The notes: generated by a model not told the origin, from the letters alone. A stretch of DNA of 64,000 bases from Bacillus sp. AFS088145 (GCF_002564465.1 NZ_NUUX01000013.1:504107-568106); one strand, 5' to 3'; counted from the first letter of the stretch, positions 17,566 to 26,067 are shown. Numbers and translations: made by a program.

Positions 17566-17592
17566 AAAAACTACCCAAAAAGTAGTTTTTTA
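17566..17592 (-). terminator. Terminator after paralogue B
   Basis: aaaaactac (17566-17574) pairs with gtagttttt (17582-17590); a T-run follows on the minus strand. Confidence 0.7.
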
Positions 17593-17660
17593 TCACGATT
17601 TCTTTATTAATTTATTATTTTACTTTGGTCGACGATTGTCAAAAGCTATTTTATATCTGA

Positions 17661-17954
17661 TTAAAATTGTTCAGAATAATGTTCTTGGAAATAAGCTAAT
17701 AATTCTTTTCTTCTATTAAATAATGTTGGACAAACTTGTTGACTAAATTTTGATGGAAAAACTAGTTTATTGCATAGCTGACATGTTCCTTTTTCATGAA
17801 AAGTGTGAATTAGAGACAAAGGAAATAATATATTTGTTTTACCAACTAAAAGTACATACTGCTGTTGATTAATCGTAAATCTAACTTTATAGCCTTTATA
17901 ATCCGTATGTTTTGCAATTTGTACATTTTCAATTTCAAGTTCAAGCTTTTTCAC
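17661..17954 (-). CDS. CxxC small protein, paralogue B of a tandem pair
   Basis: About 97 residues. The start chosen is the GTG at 17954 (MKKLELEIENV), 11 bases after GGAGG, which aligns with the start of paralogue A; a longer frame runs over the ribosome site itself. Shared with A are GYK, NQQQYVLLVGK, FPLSLIHTFHEKG, CQLCNKLVF, a following Cys (QQVCP) and a C-terminal YFQEHYSEQF helix. Each copy has its own ribosome site and a terminator lies between them, so this is a tandem duplication with separate expression rather than an operon. Confidence 0.55.
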   Translation of the reverse strand: MKKLELEIENVQIAKHTDYKGYKVRFTINQQQYVLLVGKTNILFPLSLIHTFHEKGTCQLCNKLVFPSKFSQQVCPTLFNRRKELLAYFQEHYSEQF

Positions 17955-18095
17955 TTTGACTTGCACCTCCAATAAAGGGTAGGATTAAGATTTTAATAGA
18001 CTTTTTTACGCTTGTATTTCCTGACAACTTGTATAATCTATAATATTAGTTTACTTAACAAAACTTTCATAAAGCAATAATCTTATCTTTATTTT

Positions 18096-18127
18096 ACTGA
18101 AATAAAAAAACCTATTTCAGTTTTTTC
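18096..18127. terminator. Orphan bidirectional hairpin with T-run
   Basis: actgaaata (18096-18104) pairs with tatttcagt (18113-18121); T-runs lie on both sides. No gene ends immediately next to it. Confidence 0.45.
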
Positions 18128-18210
18128 ACTTTGTTGAATAATGAGAGTTTCATATTTTTCTTTGTTTTTTTTTAGTAAATTTTGAACTAAATTTACTTTT
18201 CCGGAAAAAT

Positions 18211-18241
18211 TTGACACTAAATAAGTGAAGATTCCTATGAT
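18211..18241 (+). promoter_or_regulatory. Candidate sigma-A promoter of the SH3/NlpC gene
   Basis: TTGACA at 18211-18216 and TATGAT at 18236-18241 with a 19-base spacer. An atgtga-tc-tcacat inverted repeat (18264-18277) follows at about +17, a possible operator. Confidence 0.5.
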
Positions 18242-18319
18242 CTTATGTTAGAATTTAAACTAGATGTGATCTCACATTTTAAATAATTTAATTACCAAGT
18301 TCATGTAATCTAAGATTTG

Positions 18320-18352
18320 CCCTTACTGTCAAAAGAGGTAAGGGATTTTTCT
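18320..18352 (+). promoter_or_regulatory. Terminator-like hairpin in the leader of the SH3/NlpC gene
   Basis: cccttac (18320-18326) pairs with gtaaggg (18338-18344), then atttttcttt. It lies between the candidate promoter and the start codon, so it would attenuate transcription of the downstream cell-wall hydrolase gene unless disrupted. No ydaO (c-di-AMP) aptamer core is visible upstream. Confidence 0.5.
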
Positions 18353-18389
18353 TTGTTATTTCTGTTATTGGTTAGAGGGAAGGTTAGTA

Positions 18390-19685
18390 ATGAAATCAAA
18401 ATCAGCAAGTACCTTAATTAAGTTAAATTTGAAAGGAGAAAGAAATAAAAAGCGAGCATTAAACTCAATGGCATTAGTTGGCCTTGCATCAACATTAACA
18501 ATTCAAATTCCGTATAATACTACTGCAGCTGCAGCCTCGATTGATTCCAAGAAAACTCTGCAATCTAGTAAACTTTATTCAAATAATAATATTAGTACAT
18601 ATAGATCCACCGGTAATGGTGTCCGCGTAAGATCTGGAGCTGGTACCTCTTATCAGATTTTAGGTAGTGTTAATAAAAATCAAAAACTAGATGTCATTTC
18701 ATTGTCTAATGGTTGGTATAAGATAAAATTTAATGGGTCAACAGGATATATTAGTGCATCCTATGTTGGAAAAGTTACCGAATCGACTAATAGTAATAAT
18801 AATCAAGTGGTCAGTTCGGGTAACTACATTTCTACTGGTAATGGTGTCCGCATAAGATCAGGCGCTGGAACTTCTTATCAGATTTTAGATAGTGTTAATA
18901 AAAATCAAAGACTAGATGTAATCTCAGTTTCTAATGGATGGTATAAGGTAAAATTTAATGGGGTAATAGGGTATATTAGCGCATCCTATGTTGGAAAAGT
19001 TACCGAATCGAATAATAGTAATAATAATCAAGTGGTCAGTTCTGGAAACTATATTTCTACTATTAATGGTTTACGCGTAAGATCTGGGGCTGGAACTTCT
19101 TATCAGATTTTAGGTAGTGTTAATAAAAATCAAAAACTAGATGTCATCTCATTATCTAATGGTTGGTATAAGGTAAAATATAATGGGGTTATAGGTTATA
19201 TTGGTGCATCTTATGTTGAAAAAGAGACAGGTTCAAATACGACAGATTCAAACAAAGTTGATTCAAGTCAGTCAGATACAAATAAAGTTGATTCAAATAA
19301 CTCTCAATCATTTGATGTACAATCTTTAATCGCCTTATCTAAAAAGTATTCAGGTGTACCTTATATTTGGGGTGGGGAAACTCCATCAGGTTTTGACTGT
19401 AGTGGATTTATTTCCTATGTATTCAAAGAATCTGGATTGTCACTTCCTAGAACAAATGTTGCAGGATATTGGTATAATAGTTCAAATTTAAAAACCGTAG
19501 ATGACTTTCAACCTGGAGATTTAATCTTCTTCCAAAACACTTATACTTATGGACCGTCCCACATGGGGATAGTGATTAATAATAATGAGTTTATCCATGC
19601 AAGTAGCAGTTCAGGAGTAACTATTTCTAACATAAACAATTCATATTGGAACCAACATTTTTTAGGATTTAAAAGATTTAAATAA
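18390..19685 (+). CDS. Secreted cell-wall endopeptidase: three bacterial SH3 domains plus NlpC/P60
   Basis: 431 residues. A basic N-terminus and hydrophobic segment ending in TTAAAAS give a signal peptide. Three nearly identical SH3b repeats (about residues 69-125, 147-203, 225-280) each read TGNGVRVRSGAGTSYQILGS and bind the wall peptide. The NlpC/P60 domain (about 312-431) has nucleophile Cys in FDCSGFIS, His in SHMGIVIN and a third polar residue in FIHAS. These enzymes cut the gamma-D-Glu-meso-DAP bond of the stem peptide. The ribosome site is GGGAAGG. Monocistronic, with its own leader hairpin and terminator. Confidence 0.9.
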   Translation: MKSKSASTLIKLNLKGERNKKRALNSMALVGLASTLTIQIPYNTTAAAASIDSKKTLQSSKLYSNNNISTYRSTGNGVRVRSGAGTSYQILGSVNKNQKLDVISLSNGWYKIKFNGSTGYISASYVGKVTESTNSNNNQVVSSGNYISTGNGVRIRSGAGTSYQILDSVNKNQRLDVISVSNGWYKVKFNGVIGYISASYVGKVTESNNSNNNQVVSSGNYISTINGLRVRSGAGTSYQILGSVNKNQKLDVISLSNGWYKVKYNGVIGYIGASYVEKETGSNTTDSNKVDSSQSDTNKVDSNNSQSFDVQSLIALSKKYSGVPYIWGGETPSGFDCSGFISYVFKESGLSLPRTNVAGYWYNSSNLKTVDDFQPGDLIFFQNTYTYGPSHMGIVINNNEFIHASSSSGVTISNINNSYWNQHFLGFKRFK

Positions 19686-19708
19686 ATTCTTCAAATATCT
19701 TACTAAAG

Positions 19709-19733
19709 AACACCTATCATGGGTGTTTTTTTA
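19709..19733 (+). terminator. Terminator after the SH3/NlpC gene
   Basis: aacacc (19709-19714) pairs with ggtgtt (19722-19727), followed by ttttt. Confidence 0.75.
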
Positions 19734-19769
19734 GCTTGTCGACATAAAACATAATCTAACAAAATCATA

Positions 19770-19829
19770 GCGGGTTCATGAGTAACTATTATTGCTAAAT
19801 GTTGATTCTTACTTACTCATGGCGGGTTC
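19770..19829. repeat. Mixed direct/inverted repeat
   Basis: gcgggttc occurs at 19770-19777 and 19822-19829, and catgagtaa (19777-19785) is inverted as ttactcatg (19813-19821). Between two convergent genes; role unknown. Confidence 0.4.
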
Positions 19830-19876
19830 CTTACGAAAGCTTGGTTAATAATTGACCTACTCATTTATCACTACAC

Positions 19877-19906
19877 AAAAAAACACCTATCAAAGGTGTT
19901 TTTTTA
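19877..19906 (-). terminator. Terminator after the HAD-phosphatase operon
   Basis: aaacacct (19881-19888) pairs with aggtgttt (19894-19901) with T-runs on both sides. Confidence 0.75.
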
Positions 19907-20473
19907 CTAATTACTCTCAATGATTTCTTTTAATTCAGACCAGCAGGTAATACGTGGGATGTCCAACCCTCGATTATATGATGTATCTTTCACATATGCT
20001 TTTAAAGGTAATTCTGAGAGTGTGTTCAATATTTCTGGTTTATCATCAAAATAGTAATCTAAAGCTAATTCTTTTATAATATGAATTTTTTCAGAATCTT
20101 TCATTCCACAATAAAACCGATCTGGATGAACTGGAAAGCCATTTTTTATTAGCCATTCTTTTGTGCGTTCACCATATTCTTTATATCTAGCTGTCACATA
20201 GTAAATTTCGTGTCCCTGCTTTTCTAATTCTTGTAATGTTTCAACTGCATATGGAAATGGAGGACATGTAGAAAAGTATGTCTCTTCTAGATTACTCTTC
20301 CACATTTTGCTTCCTTCTTCTGCCGTTAAGCCAAAAGGTTCATGAATTTCAACTGTTTTTAATTCATTGTATGTTTCTATAGGGATATTTTTATTTAATT
20401 TTTTATTATAAATGTGAAAAGCATGCTGTCTTAAATCAATTAAAGTATCGTCTATATCGAATCCGAATTTCAT
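19907..20473 (-). CDS. HAD-superfamily 5'-nucleotidase-like phosphatase
   Basis: 188 residues. Motif I DIDDTLID (nucleophile and acid/base Asp), motif II in VTAR, a Lys in GMKDSEK and motif IV FDDKPE complete a C1-capped HAD phosphatase of the NT5C/YqfW type. It starts 15 bases after the ribD stop with an AGGAAGG ribosome site, so it is the third gene of a ribA-ribD-HAD unit. Riboflavin synthesis requires a HAD phosphatase to remove the phosphate from the RibD product; in this context that role is a good hypothesis, although the subfamily is usually called a deoxynucleotidase. Confidence 0.8.
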   Translation of the reverse strand: MKFGFDIDDTLIDLRQHAFHIYNKKLNKNIPIETYNELKTVEIHEPFGLTAEEGSKMWKSNLEETYFSTCPPFPYAVETLQELEKQGHEIYYVTARYKEYGERTKEWLIKNGFPVHPDRFYCGMKDSEKIHIIKELALDYYFDDKPEILNTLSELPLKAYVKDTSYNRGLDIPRITCWSELKEIIESN

Positions 20474-20488
20474 TCTAAAAGTCCTTCC

Positions 20489-21586
20489 TCATGAAGTAGT
20501 ATATTTTGGATAGCCTATGAATTTATAATCAGGACCAATTTTCGTTAATTCGATTTCTTCAAGTTCAATCGCTTGTCCCATTTTATCAAGCCCAGTACCT
20601 TCTAAAAATGTAGGTGCATTTTTTCCACCTATTAATTTAGGAGCTAAATAGACAATCACTTTATCAACTAAATTTTGATTCATAAAGGAAGCATTCACTT
20701 CTCCACCACCTTCTACTAATAAAGAAGAGATTGAATGTTCACCTAAAATTTTTAGCATTTCGTTTAAATCAACTCGACTTTGATCGCTCGTAACAAATAC
20801 TTTAACACCTAAGTTTTCTAATTCACTTCTTTTTTGTTCAGAGTGTTTTTGACTTGTAAATATCCATGTTTCAGCTTGCTGATCGGTTACTACTTTTGAT
20901 TCTAAAGGAATTTTTAAAGTTGAATCTAGAATTACTCGTACTGGATTACGTCCGTTTGGAATTCTAGTTGTTAATTCTGGATTATCTTTTAATACTGTGT
21001 TCACTCCAACTAATATCGCACTAATTTCATTTCTTAATTGATGGACATCATTTCGAGCTTCCGCTGAAGTGATCCATTTACTATCAGAAGAATGGGTAGC
21101 AATCTTCCCATCTAATGTAGATGCTGATTTCATTACAACAAAAGGAATGTTTTTAACAATATATTTGTTAAATACTTCATTCATTTTGATTGATTGCTCT
21201 TCACAAACACCGATGATTACTTCAATTCCTGCATCTTGAAGAATTTTTACTCCTCTTCCTGCAACTAAAGGATTTGGGTCAAGTGTAGCAACAACAACTT
21301 TTTTCAAACCTGCACGTACAATTGCTTCTGCACAAGGACCAGTTCGTCCATGATGAGAGCATGGCTCAAGCGTTACATAAATTGTTCCACCTTCAGCTTT
21401 ATCGCCCGCCATTCTAAGCGCATTAATTTCAGCATGAGGTTCACCGGCCTTTAGGTGAGCACCAATCCCAACAATTCGATTATCATTTACGATTACAGAT
21501 CCTACTAATGGGTTGGGGTCGGTTTGCCCTTTCGTAGCCATTGCATTTTGAATAGCTAAATTCATATAAAATTCATGATTACTCAC
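20489..21586 (-). CDS. ribD: Bifunctional riboflavin-pathway deaminase/reductase
   Basis: About 366 residues. The deaminase domain (about 1-145) has the zinc motif HAEINAL with PCSHHGRTGPCAE; the reductase domain (about 146-366) has KSASTLDGKIA and EGGGEVNASF. It performs steps two and three from GTP toward 5-amino-6-ribitylamino-uracil 5'-phosphate. The start is a GTG at 21586 preceded by AAGGAGG; the longer frame reads through the ribosome site. It overlaps the end of ribA by 8 bases. This gene lies outside a standard ribDEAH operon, as no lumazine or riboflavin synthase gene is nearby. Confidence 0.92.
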   Translation of the reverse strand: MSNHEFYMNLAIQNAMATKGQTDPNPLVGSVIVNDNRIVGIGAHLKAGEPHAEINALRMAGDKAEGGTIYVTLEPCSHHGRTGPCAEAIVRAGLKKVVVATLDPNPLVAGRGVKILQDAGIEVIIGVCEEQSIKMNEVFNKYIVKNIPFVVMKSASTLDGKIATHSSDSKWITSAEARNDVHQLRNEISAILVGVNTVLKDNPELTTRIPNGRNPVRVILDSTLKIPLESKVVTDQQAETWIFTSQKHSEQKRSELENLGVKVFVTSDQSRVDLNEMLKILGEHSISSLLVEGGGEVNASFMNQNLVDKVIVYLAPKLIGGKNAPTFLEGTGLDKMGQAIELEEIELTKIGPDYKFIGYPKYTTS

Positions 21587-22340
21587 TTGTACGTCCTCCT
21601 TTAAAATGACCAGAACGAACAATTTTAGTCTCTAAATACTTTTCGTTATACTTTGATTTGTCTCCCCATAATTGAATTCTTCCAGATACATTAGCTCCAG
21701 ATTTTTGAAGAGCATCCAATTTTCTTGGGTTGTTTGTAATTAAAGTAACCGGTTTTGAGCGAAGCGTTTTTAATACTCGAATAGCATCTTCGTAGTTTCG
21801 TGCATCATCTACAAAACCAAGCTCTTCATTTGCCTCAACAGTATCATATCCTTGCTCTTGGAGAACATATGCCATAGCTTTACTAAATAAACCGATTCCT
21901 CTTCCTTCATGATTTGCTAAATAAAATAATGCCCCTGATTCATTTGAAGAAATCATTTTCATTGCTTCTTTTAATTGGAATCCACAATCACAACGTTTAC
22001 TTCCGAAAATATCACCCGTATGACAAATACTATGCATTCGAATTAGAGCATCCTCTGAATTTTCAAAGTCACCATAAACTAATACGCTTGATTGTTGCAT
22101 TTCTGCTAAATTAGATGAAGCTAATTTACTAACAATTTTTTCAGTGTTATATGATCCGTCACTACAAAAATCTCCTTCGATATCCTCGCAGCGTAGCCAA
22201 CAATACCATTGAAAAAGGACTGTTTCTCCATCTAAATTTACTGGTAGTTTAATTGGTCCAACTAAATAAATTGATTTATCGTTATTTTTAATTACATTAA
22301 TTTTCTCTTTTAATAAAGAAACTACTTTTTCGTTGATCAT
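21579..22340 (-). CDS. ribA: GTP cyclohydrolase II (monofunctional)
   Basis: 253 residues. RMHSICHTGDIFGSKRCDCG carries the three zinc-binding Cys (in SIC, RC and DC) and the GTP-contacting residues; NHEGRGIGL holds catalytic Arg/Glu, and LITNNPRK is the nucleotide-binding tail. It opens GTP to 2,5-diamino-6-ribosylamino-pyrimidinone phosphate. Unlike the RibBA fusion usual in bacilli, there is no dihydroxybutanone-phosphate synthase domain. It has its own sigma-A-like promoter and is coupled to ribD. The N-terminal 70 residues differ from textbook RibA, suggesting a divergent paralogue. Confidence 0.9.
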   Translation of the reverse strand: MINEKVVSLLKEKINVIKNNDKSIYLVGPIKLPVNLDGETVLFQWYCWLRCEDIEGDFCSDGSYNTEKIVSKLASSNLAEMQQSSVLVYGDFENSEDALIRMHSICHTGDIFGSKRCDCGFQLKEAMKMISSNESGALFYLANHEGRGIGLFSKAMAYVLQEQGYDTVEANEELGFVDDARNYEDAIRVLKTLRSKPVTLITNNPRKLDALQKSGANVSGRIQLWGDKSKYNEKYLETKIVRSGHFKGGRTSE

Positions 22341-22381
22341 GAGGCTTCCTCCTGTTTACTTACACTATTTCATATTGATAT

Positions 22382-22409
22382 ATTATATTTGTTAATTTTT
22401 ACTTGTCCA
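22382..22409 (-). promoter_or_regulatory. Sigma-A promoter of the ribA-ribD-HAD operon
   Basis: Minus-strand TGGACA (22409-22404), 16-base spacer, TATAAT (22387-22382). No FMN riboswitch fits in the roughly 40-base leader. Confidence 0.6.
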
Positions 22410-22430
22410 TTTTTAAACTTTAAAGCTTTC

Positions 22431-23525
22431 TTAAATAGTCAAATCAAAGTGATGTTTGAAAGTACTTTCCTGTGTTAGTTGTTGCTTTTGTAAGCTTTCA
22501 ACTTCTCCTCGTCTAGCATATTCAAATTTCTTTAACACTATTGTACTAGTATCTTTGTTTCGAATAGCATCTTGTATGATTTCTGCTAAAATATCTGCAT
22601 CTTTCATCGCAATATTTACACCTAGAGCAGCAGTAGGACTCATCGTGTGTGCCGCATCACCCATTATAATTAAGCCGTCTTTTACCCATGTTTTACTACG
22701 GCTACTTTGAACATTTAATAAAACAAAATCGTTCCAAGATTTTATATTTTCTTGAACAGTTTCGGTCAGTTCTGGAAATGCTTCGATTAGCTGATTTACA
22801 AAAGGATTAAAAGATTTACTTCTTAAGTTCGGAAAAGAACCTTCATCTATATTCCATCCAATTTGAATAAACCCTCCTGCTTGAGTAAACAAAGCCAATT
22901 GTTGTTTATTAATCAATGTTAATCTAACTGTCGGATCCCAACTTGCTGGTCTAGGTACTTTAGCCCAGAGTAGGTCGTATCCATGTTTTATTATATCCGT
23001 GTGTATATTTGCTAATTTACGGATCGTTGAAAATCGACCGTCGGCACCAATTATAACCGAGCTATTAATTGTTATTTTAGTACCATTCATTATTGCTTTA
23101 ACACCAATATATCGACCATTTTGATCTTCTATTAATTCAGACACACGTGTCCCCATCAAAAGCTTGAAGTTTTGATATTTATTTGCTTCTTTTAAAATAA
23201 CATTTAATAAATGATTTTGTGGAACATGAATACCAACATGTTTTGAACCTTGCGATGGAATAATACTTTTTATTATTTTATTATGATTCCAATATTCAAC
23301 ACGATCCATAAGCAGTAGTCCGTATTCTTTTACTTTTTCATAAAGATGATGTTTTTTTAATATTTGTTCACCATCAGAATTTAGATGTTCCCCCCTAAAT
23401 TCTTTATCAATTCCGCTATGTCGTTCCACAAGAACTGTCGAAATATTATTTTTTGCAAGCAAATATGCTAATAGTGCACCACCTGGTCCTGCACCAACAA
23501 TACATACATCTGTATTCATATTCAT
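22431..23525 (-). CDS. FAD-dependent monooxygenase (PHBH-like, group A)
   Basis: About 364 residues from the ATG at 23525, which has AGGTGG ten bases upstream; a longer frame lacks a ribosome site. VCIVGAGPGGALLAYLLA is the N-terminal FAD Rossmann motif, followed by VIIGADGRFSTIRK (the DG motif) and MGDAAHTMSPTAALGVNIA (GD motif contacting the FAD ribityl chain). No transmembrane segment. It hydroxylates or epoxidises an unidentified small molecule using NAD(P)H. Divergent from the HxlR regulator gene and upstream of the ribA unit on the same strand. Confidence 0.85.
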   Translation of the reverse strand: MNMNTDVCIVGAGPGGALLAYLLAKNNISTVLVERHSGIDKEFRGEHLNSDGEQILKKHHLYEKVKEYGLLLMDRVEYWNHNKIIKSIIPSQGSKHVGIHVPQNHLLNVILKEANKYQNFKLLMGTRVSELIEDQNGRYIGVKAIMNGTKITINSSVIIGADGRFSTIRKLANIHTDIIKHGYDLLWAKVPRPASWDPTVRLTLINKQQLALFTQAGGFIQIGWNIDEGSFPNLRSKSFNPFVNQLIEAFPELTETVQENIKSWNDFVLLNVQSSRSKTWVKDGLIIMGDAAHTMSPTAALGVNIAMKDADILAEIIQDAIRNKDTSTIVLKKFEYARRGEVESLQKQQLTQESTFKHHFDLTI

Positions 23526-23593
23526 GTTGTTTTGCCACCTATTTATAGACATTTATTATTTTTCTAAAAAAATTATTTAGTTACTTTATGTAA

Positions 23594-23620
23594 GTAAGTT
23601 TAATTTAGTAATAAACTTAC
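23594..23620. promoter_or_regulatory. Candidate HxlR operator
   Basis: gtaagttta (23594-23602) is inverted as taaacttac (23612-23620) with an 18-bp centre-to-centre distance, the size of HxlR/YodB-type sites. It lies between the divergent monooxygenase and HxlR genes. Confidence 0.6.
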
Positions 23621-23702
23621 GTCAAGTAATAAATTTATGTATGGTAATCTTGTTATTAATACAAATTTAGTTATAATATGGATATAGGTGAGGTGGTTTT
23701 AA

Positions 23703-24017
23703 ATGGATTTTTCTTTATTATGCCCTCGGTTTGAAAAAAGCGTAGAGTTAATTAGTAAACGCTGGGCAATTCTTATAATTTTTCAACTTCTTTCTGGATC
23801 ACAACGATTTTGTACAATCGAATCAACTTTGCCAATTAGCGGGCGCGTTCTTTCAGAAAGACTAAAGGATTTAGAACAAGCAGGTATTGTAAAACGAGAT
23901 GTTTATCCAGAAACTCCGGTTCGAATAGAATATTCTTTGACAGAAAAAGGACTGGCTTTAGAACCAGTTATTAAGGAATTAATGAAATGGTCGCAAGATT
24001 GGACAACAATCGATTAA
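23703..24017 (+). CDS. HxlR-family transcriptional regulator
   Basis: 104 residues. CPRFEKSVELISKRWAILII at the N-terminus (Cys7 is the conserved redox-sensing position in this family), a winged helix with PISGRVLSERLKDLEQAGIV as recognition region, and wing YSLTEKG. Proteins of this type repress detoxification or catabolic genes in response to quinones, aldehydes or thiol stress. GAGGTGG precedes the start. It probably controls the divergent FAD monooxygenase through the inverted repeat between the genes. Confidence 0.85.
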   Translation: MDFSLLCPRFEKSVELISKRWAILIIFQLLSGSQRFCTIESTLPISGRVLSERLKDLEQAGIVKRDVYPETPVRIEYSLTEKGLALEPVIKELMKWSQDWTTID

Positions 24018-24077
24018 ATGGTTTTTGTTTTTTGCTTCGCCTTTTAATTATTTTTTAGAATTCAAATAAAAATAAAG

Positions 24078-24125
24078 GAGGTGTCTCATCGGTTGGTATT
24101 CGAACTATGAGACATCCCTTTTTTA
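24078..24125 (+). terminator. Terminator after the HxlR gene
   Basis: tgtctcat (24082-24089) pairs with atgagaca (24107-24114); extended by flanking GG/CC, then ttttttatt. Confidence 0.7.
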
Positions 24126-24132
24126 TTACAGT

Positions 24133-24173
24133 AAAAAGGCTGCCTCAAAAGTGCTATGACTAATGAGACAACC
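24133..24173 (-). terminator. Terminator after the dockerin-tail remnant
   Basis: On the minus strand ggttgtctc pairs with gaggcagcc (24138-24146), including G-T pairs, followed by TTTTTAC. Confidence 0.6.
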
Positions 24174-24221
24174 CTTATTAATAGTTAAATAAATTTCTTA
24201 CTTTACTCAAAACTTGCTCGT

Positions 24222-25001
24222 TTATTGAATTCCTAATTCACTCTTAATCGTATCAATTGTCTTACCTTTTGATTTCTTAACTGCTTTTGGAGCATTATCT
24301 ACAGCTGGGTTTTGCATTAAGTAGTTCTTCTCAACAAATGCAAAGTCTTTCGCATCAACCGTTCCATCAAAATTGATATCAGCCGAGCGTTTGTTTGTTC
24401 CCCAATATGTTTCAATTGCTAGAGCATCATTAATATCAATTACATTGTCTTTATTGATATCTCCAGCAGTTGCATCATCAACAGTTTCTGTACCAATTCT
24501 CTTAAAAATACCGTACATATTACCGTCCATTGTGTTGTATACTCTGTCAAATTTACCATATGTTGTAAAGTGTCCTGGAATATCTGTGATAACTGTGAAT
24601 TGATCCTTTGTAATCGGTAATCCAGTAATATAAAATTGTTCAATCCCATCCATTGTACCTGTATAAGATTTTCCATTGCTATCAACAATCGTTACATTTG
24701 CTCCAATTTTCGTATAATCCACTTTTTTCAATGTTCCATCTGCATTTTCGAAGCTTTCAGGATGAATATAACTAATTACACTAGAGAAATATGATAATAC
24801 TGCGATTGGTGCAATATAAGTAAATGGTTTTGTAACTGTATTATCTACACTTGTAAACGTTGAAGTTACTGTTCTAAAACTAGAAGTAGAAATAACATCC
24901 TTTCCTTCTGGAATTTTAAACGATACGTCAACCATTGGAAGATCACCTGATACATCTTTTGAACCATTAAATGTATGAGCCTTTTTTGTTTTACCAATAT
25001 A
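24222..25001 (-). pseudogene. 5'-truncated secreted protein with C-terminal dockerin-like domain
   Basis: The frame is open from a TAG at 25002 and reads YIGKTKKAHTFNGSKDVSGD before the ATG at 24935; there is no signal peptide and no ribosome site. The remaining 237 residues are beta-rich, with two calcium-loop repeats near residues 157-205 (GDINKDNVIDINDALAIE and ADINFDGTVDAKDFAFVE), a type I dockerin-like pair, and a lysine-rich tail. Such tails terminate large secreted S8 proteases in some bacilli. The catalytic part is missing, so this is probably the end of a deleted protease gene. Confidence 0.6.
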
Positions 25002-25023
25002 CTATTTATATTCAATTCAAAAA

Positions 25024-26067
25024 TCATTCTTGATTATTCGTTCGGTCTTTTCCCTTCTTTCTTTTTAGGAAAACAATTAACCAAATGATCCCTATTAAAA
25101 GTAATAATCCGCCTCCGATATAAAACCAGTAATGATTATTATTTATTTCAACTGCTTTATTATTCAATTCTTTTGCTTCTTTTCCAATCGTAAATAACTC
25201 ATCCCATTCCCATACTTGAGTTCCGATGATCGCTTTCATCTTTAATCGGTAAGTTCCGGGTTCAATTGGATTATTATTTAAATCGATTGCGTAATCAAAA
25301 TTTGAATTAGGGGCCATGCTCATCTCAGTTTTTTTCGAACTATATAAAACTTTATTAGAACCTTTTTTAAAGATTTGCGCATCTATACTCATATCCTTCG
25401 CAATGGAGGATTCGCTGTTTTGGATTGTCGCAGCAATTGCTGTACGATAATTTACTAATTTAGGTTTAATGTCAAGTAAATGTAGATCCGGCTCGACTTC
25501 CTTAGTGTTTTCCGATAATTTTATTCCAACCACATATGCGTATTCATTTTTTATATTAATGCTGCTCTCACTTTTTGAACTTTTTTCAGATTCATCCACC
25601 TTTTTCTTAAAGTGGGCTGCACCTAAAATAACTCCATCATATTCATCTTTCGGCATTGTAATCGAAAAAGACACTACCTTTGATTTACCTGGAGGAATAA
25701 CAACTTCTTTTTGAGGTTCTTTTATTAAACTAGTTAATGGATACTTTAAAGATTTATCTGCATCTTTACTATTCGATTTAGAGTAATCAATTAGTCCATT
25801 ATCATTAGTCGTTGCAAAAGTAATATTCCCTTGAATTGTTTCTTCTTTGTTACTATTATTAAAGACCTCGATTTTAAGATCCTGTTTTTGTCCTGGAGAC
25901 ATTTTCAAATCAAAATATGATTTCAGATGATCAATTTGATTTGATGGAATGATTGCTTTTACTGAAAAATCGATATTATTCTCTGCTTTTACAGATAGAG
26001 GGATGAACGATAAAGTTAACAGAATAGCAGAAAAAATTAGCATTAATTTTTGACGTATATGATCCAT
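25024..26067 (-). CDS. WxL-interacting protein (DUF916/DUF3324)
   Basis: 347 residues. A signal peptide (to about VKAEN), an N-terminal DUF916 domain (about 30-155, with DLKMSPGQKQDLKIEVFNN), a DUF3324 domain (about 165-290), and one C-terminal transmembrane helix (about 310-332) followed by a basic tail KRKKGK. This is the standard layout of WxIP proteins, which are displayed on the membrane and bind both WxL-domain proteins and peptidoglycan. It lies 125 bases after the WxL gene on the same strand. Confidence 0.88.
   Translation of the reverse strand: MDHIRQKLMLIFSAILLTLSFIPLSVKAENNIDFSVKAIIPSNQIDHLKSYFDLKMSPGQKQDLKIEVFNNSNKEETIQGNITFATTNDNGLIDYSKSNSKDADKSLKYPLTSLIKEPQKEVVIPPGKSKVVSFSITMPKDEYDGVILGAAHFKKKVDESEKSSKSESSINIKNEYAYVVGIKLSENTKEVEPDLHLLDIKPKLVNYRTAIAATIQNSESSIAKDMSIDAQIFKKGSNKVLYSSKKTEMSMAPNSNFDYAIDLNNNPIEPGTYRLKMKAIIGTQVWEWDELFTIGKEAKELNNKAVEINNNHYWFYIGGGLLLLIGIIWLIVFLKRKKGKDRTNNQE

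Noticed and set aside
18242..18389. ydaO-type c-di-AMP riboswitch before the NlpC/P60 gene
   Set aside because: The leader is too short and the conserved core is absent; only a simple hairpin is seen.
22341..22430. FMN riboswitch before ribA
   Set aside because: The gap is too short and lacks any RFN-like conserved boxes; only a sigma-A promoter and ribosome site are present.
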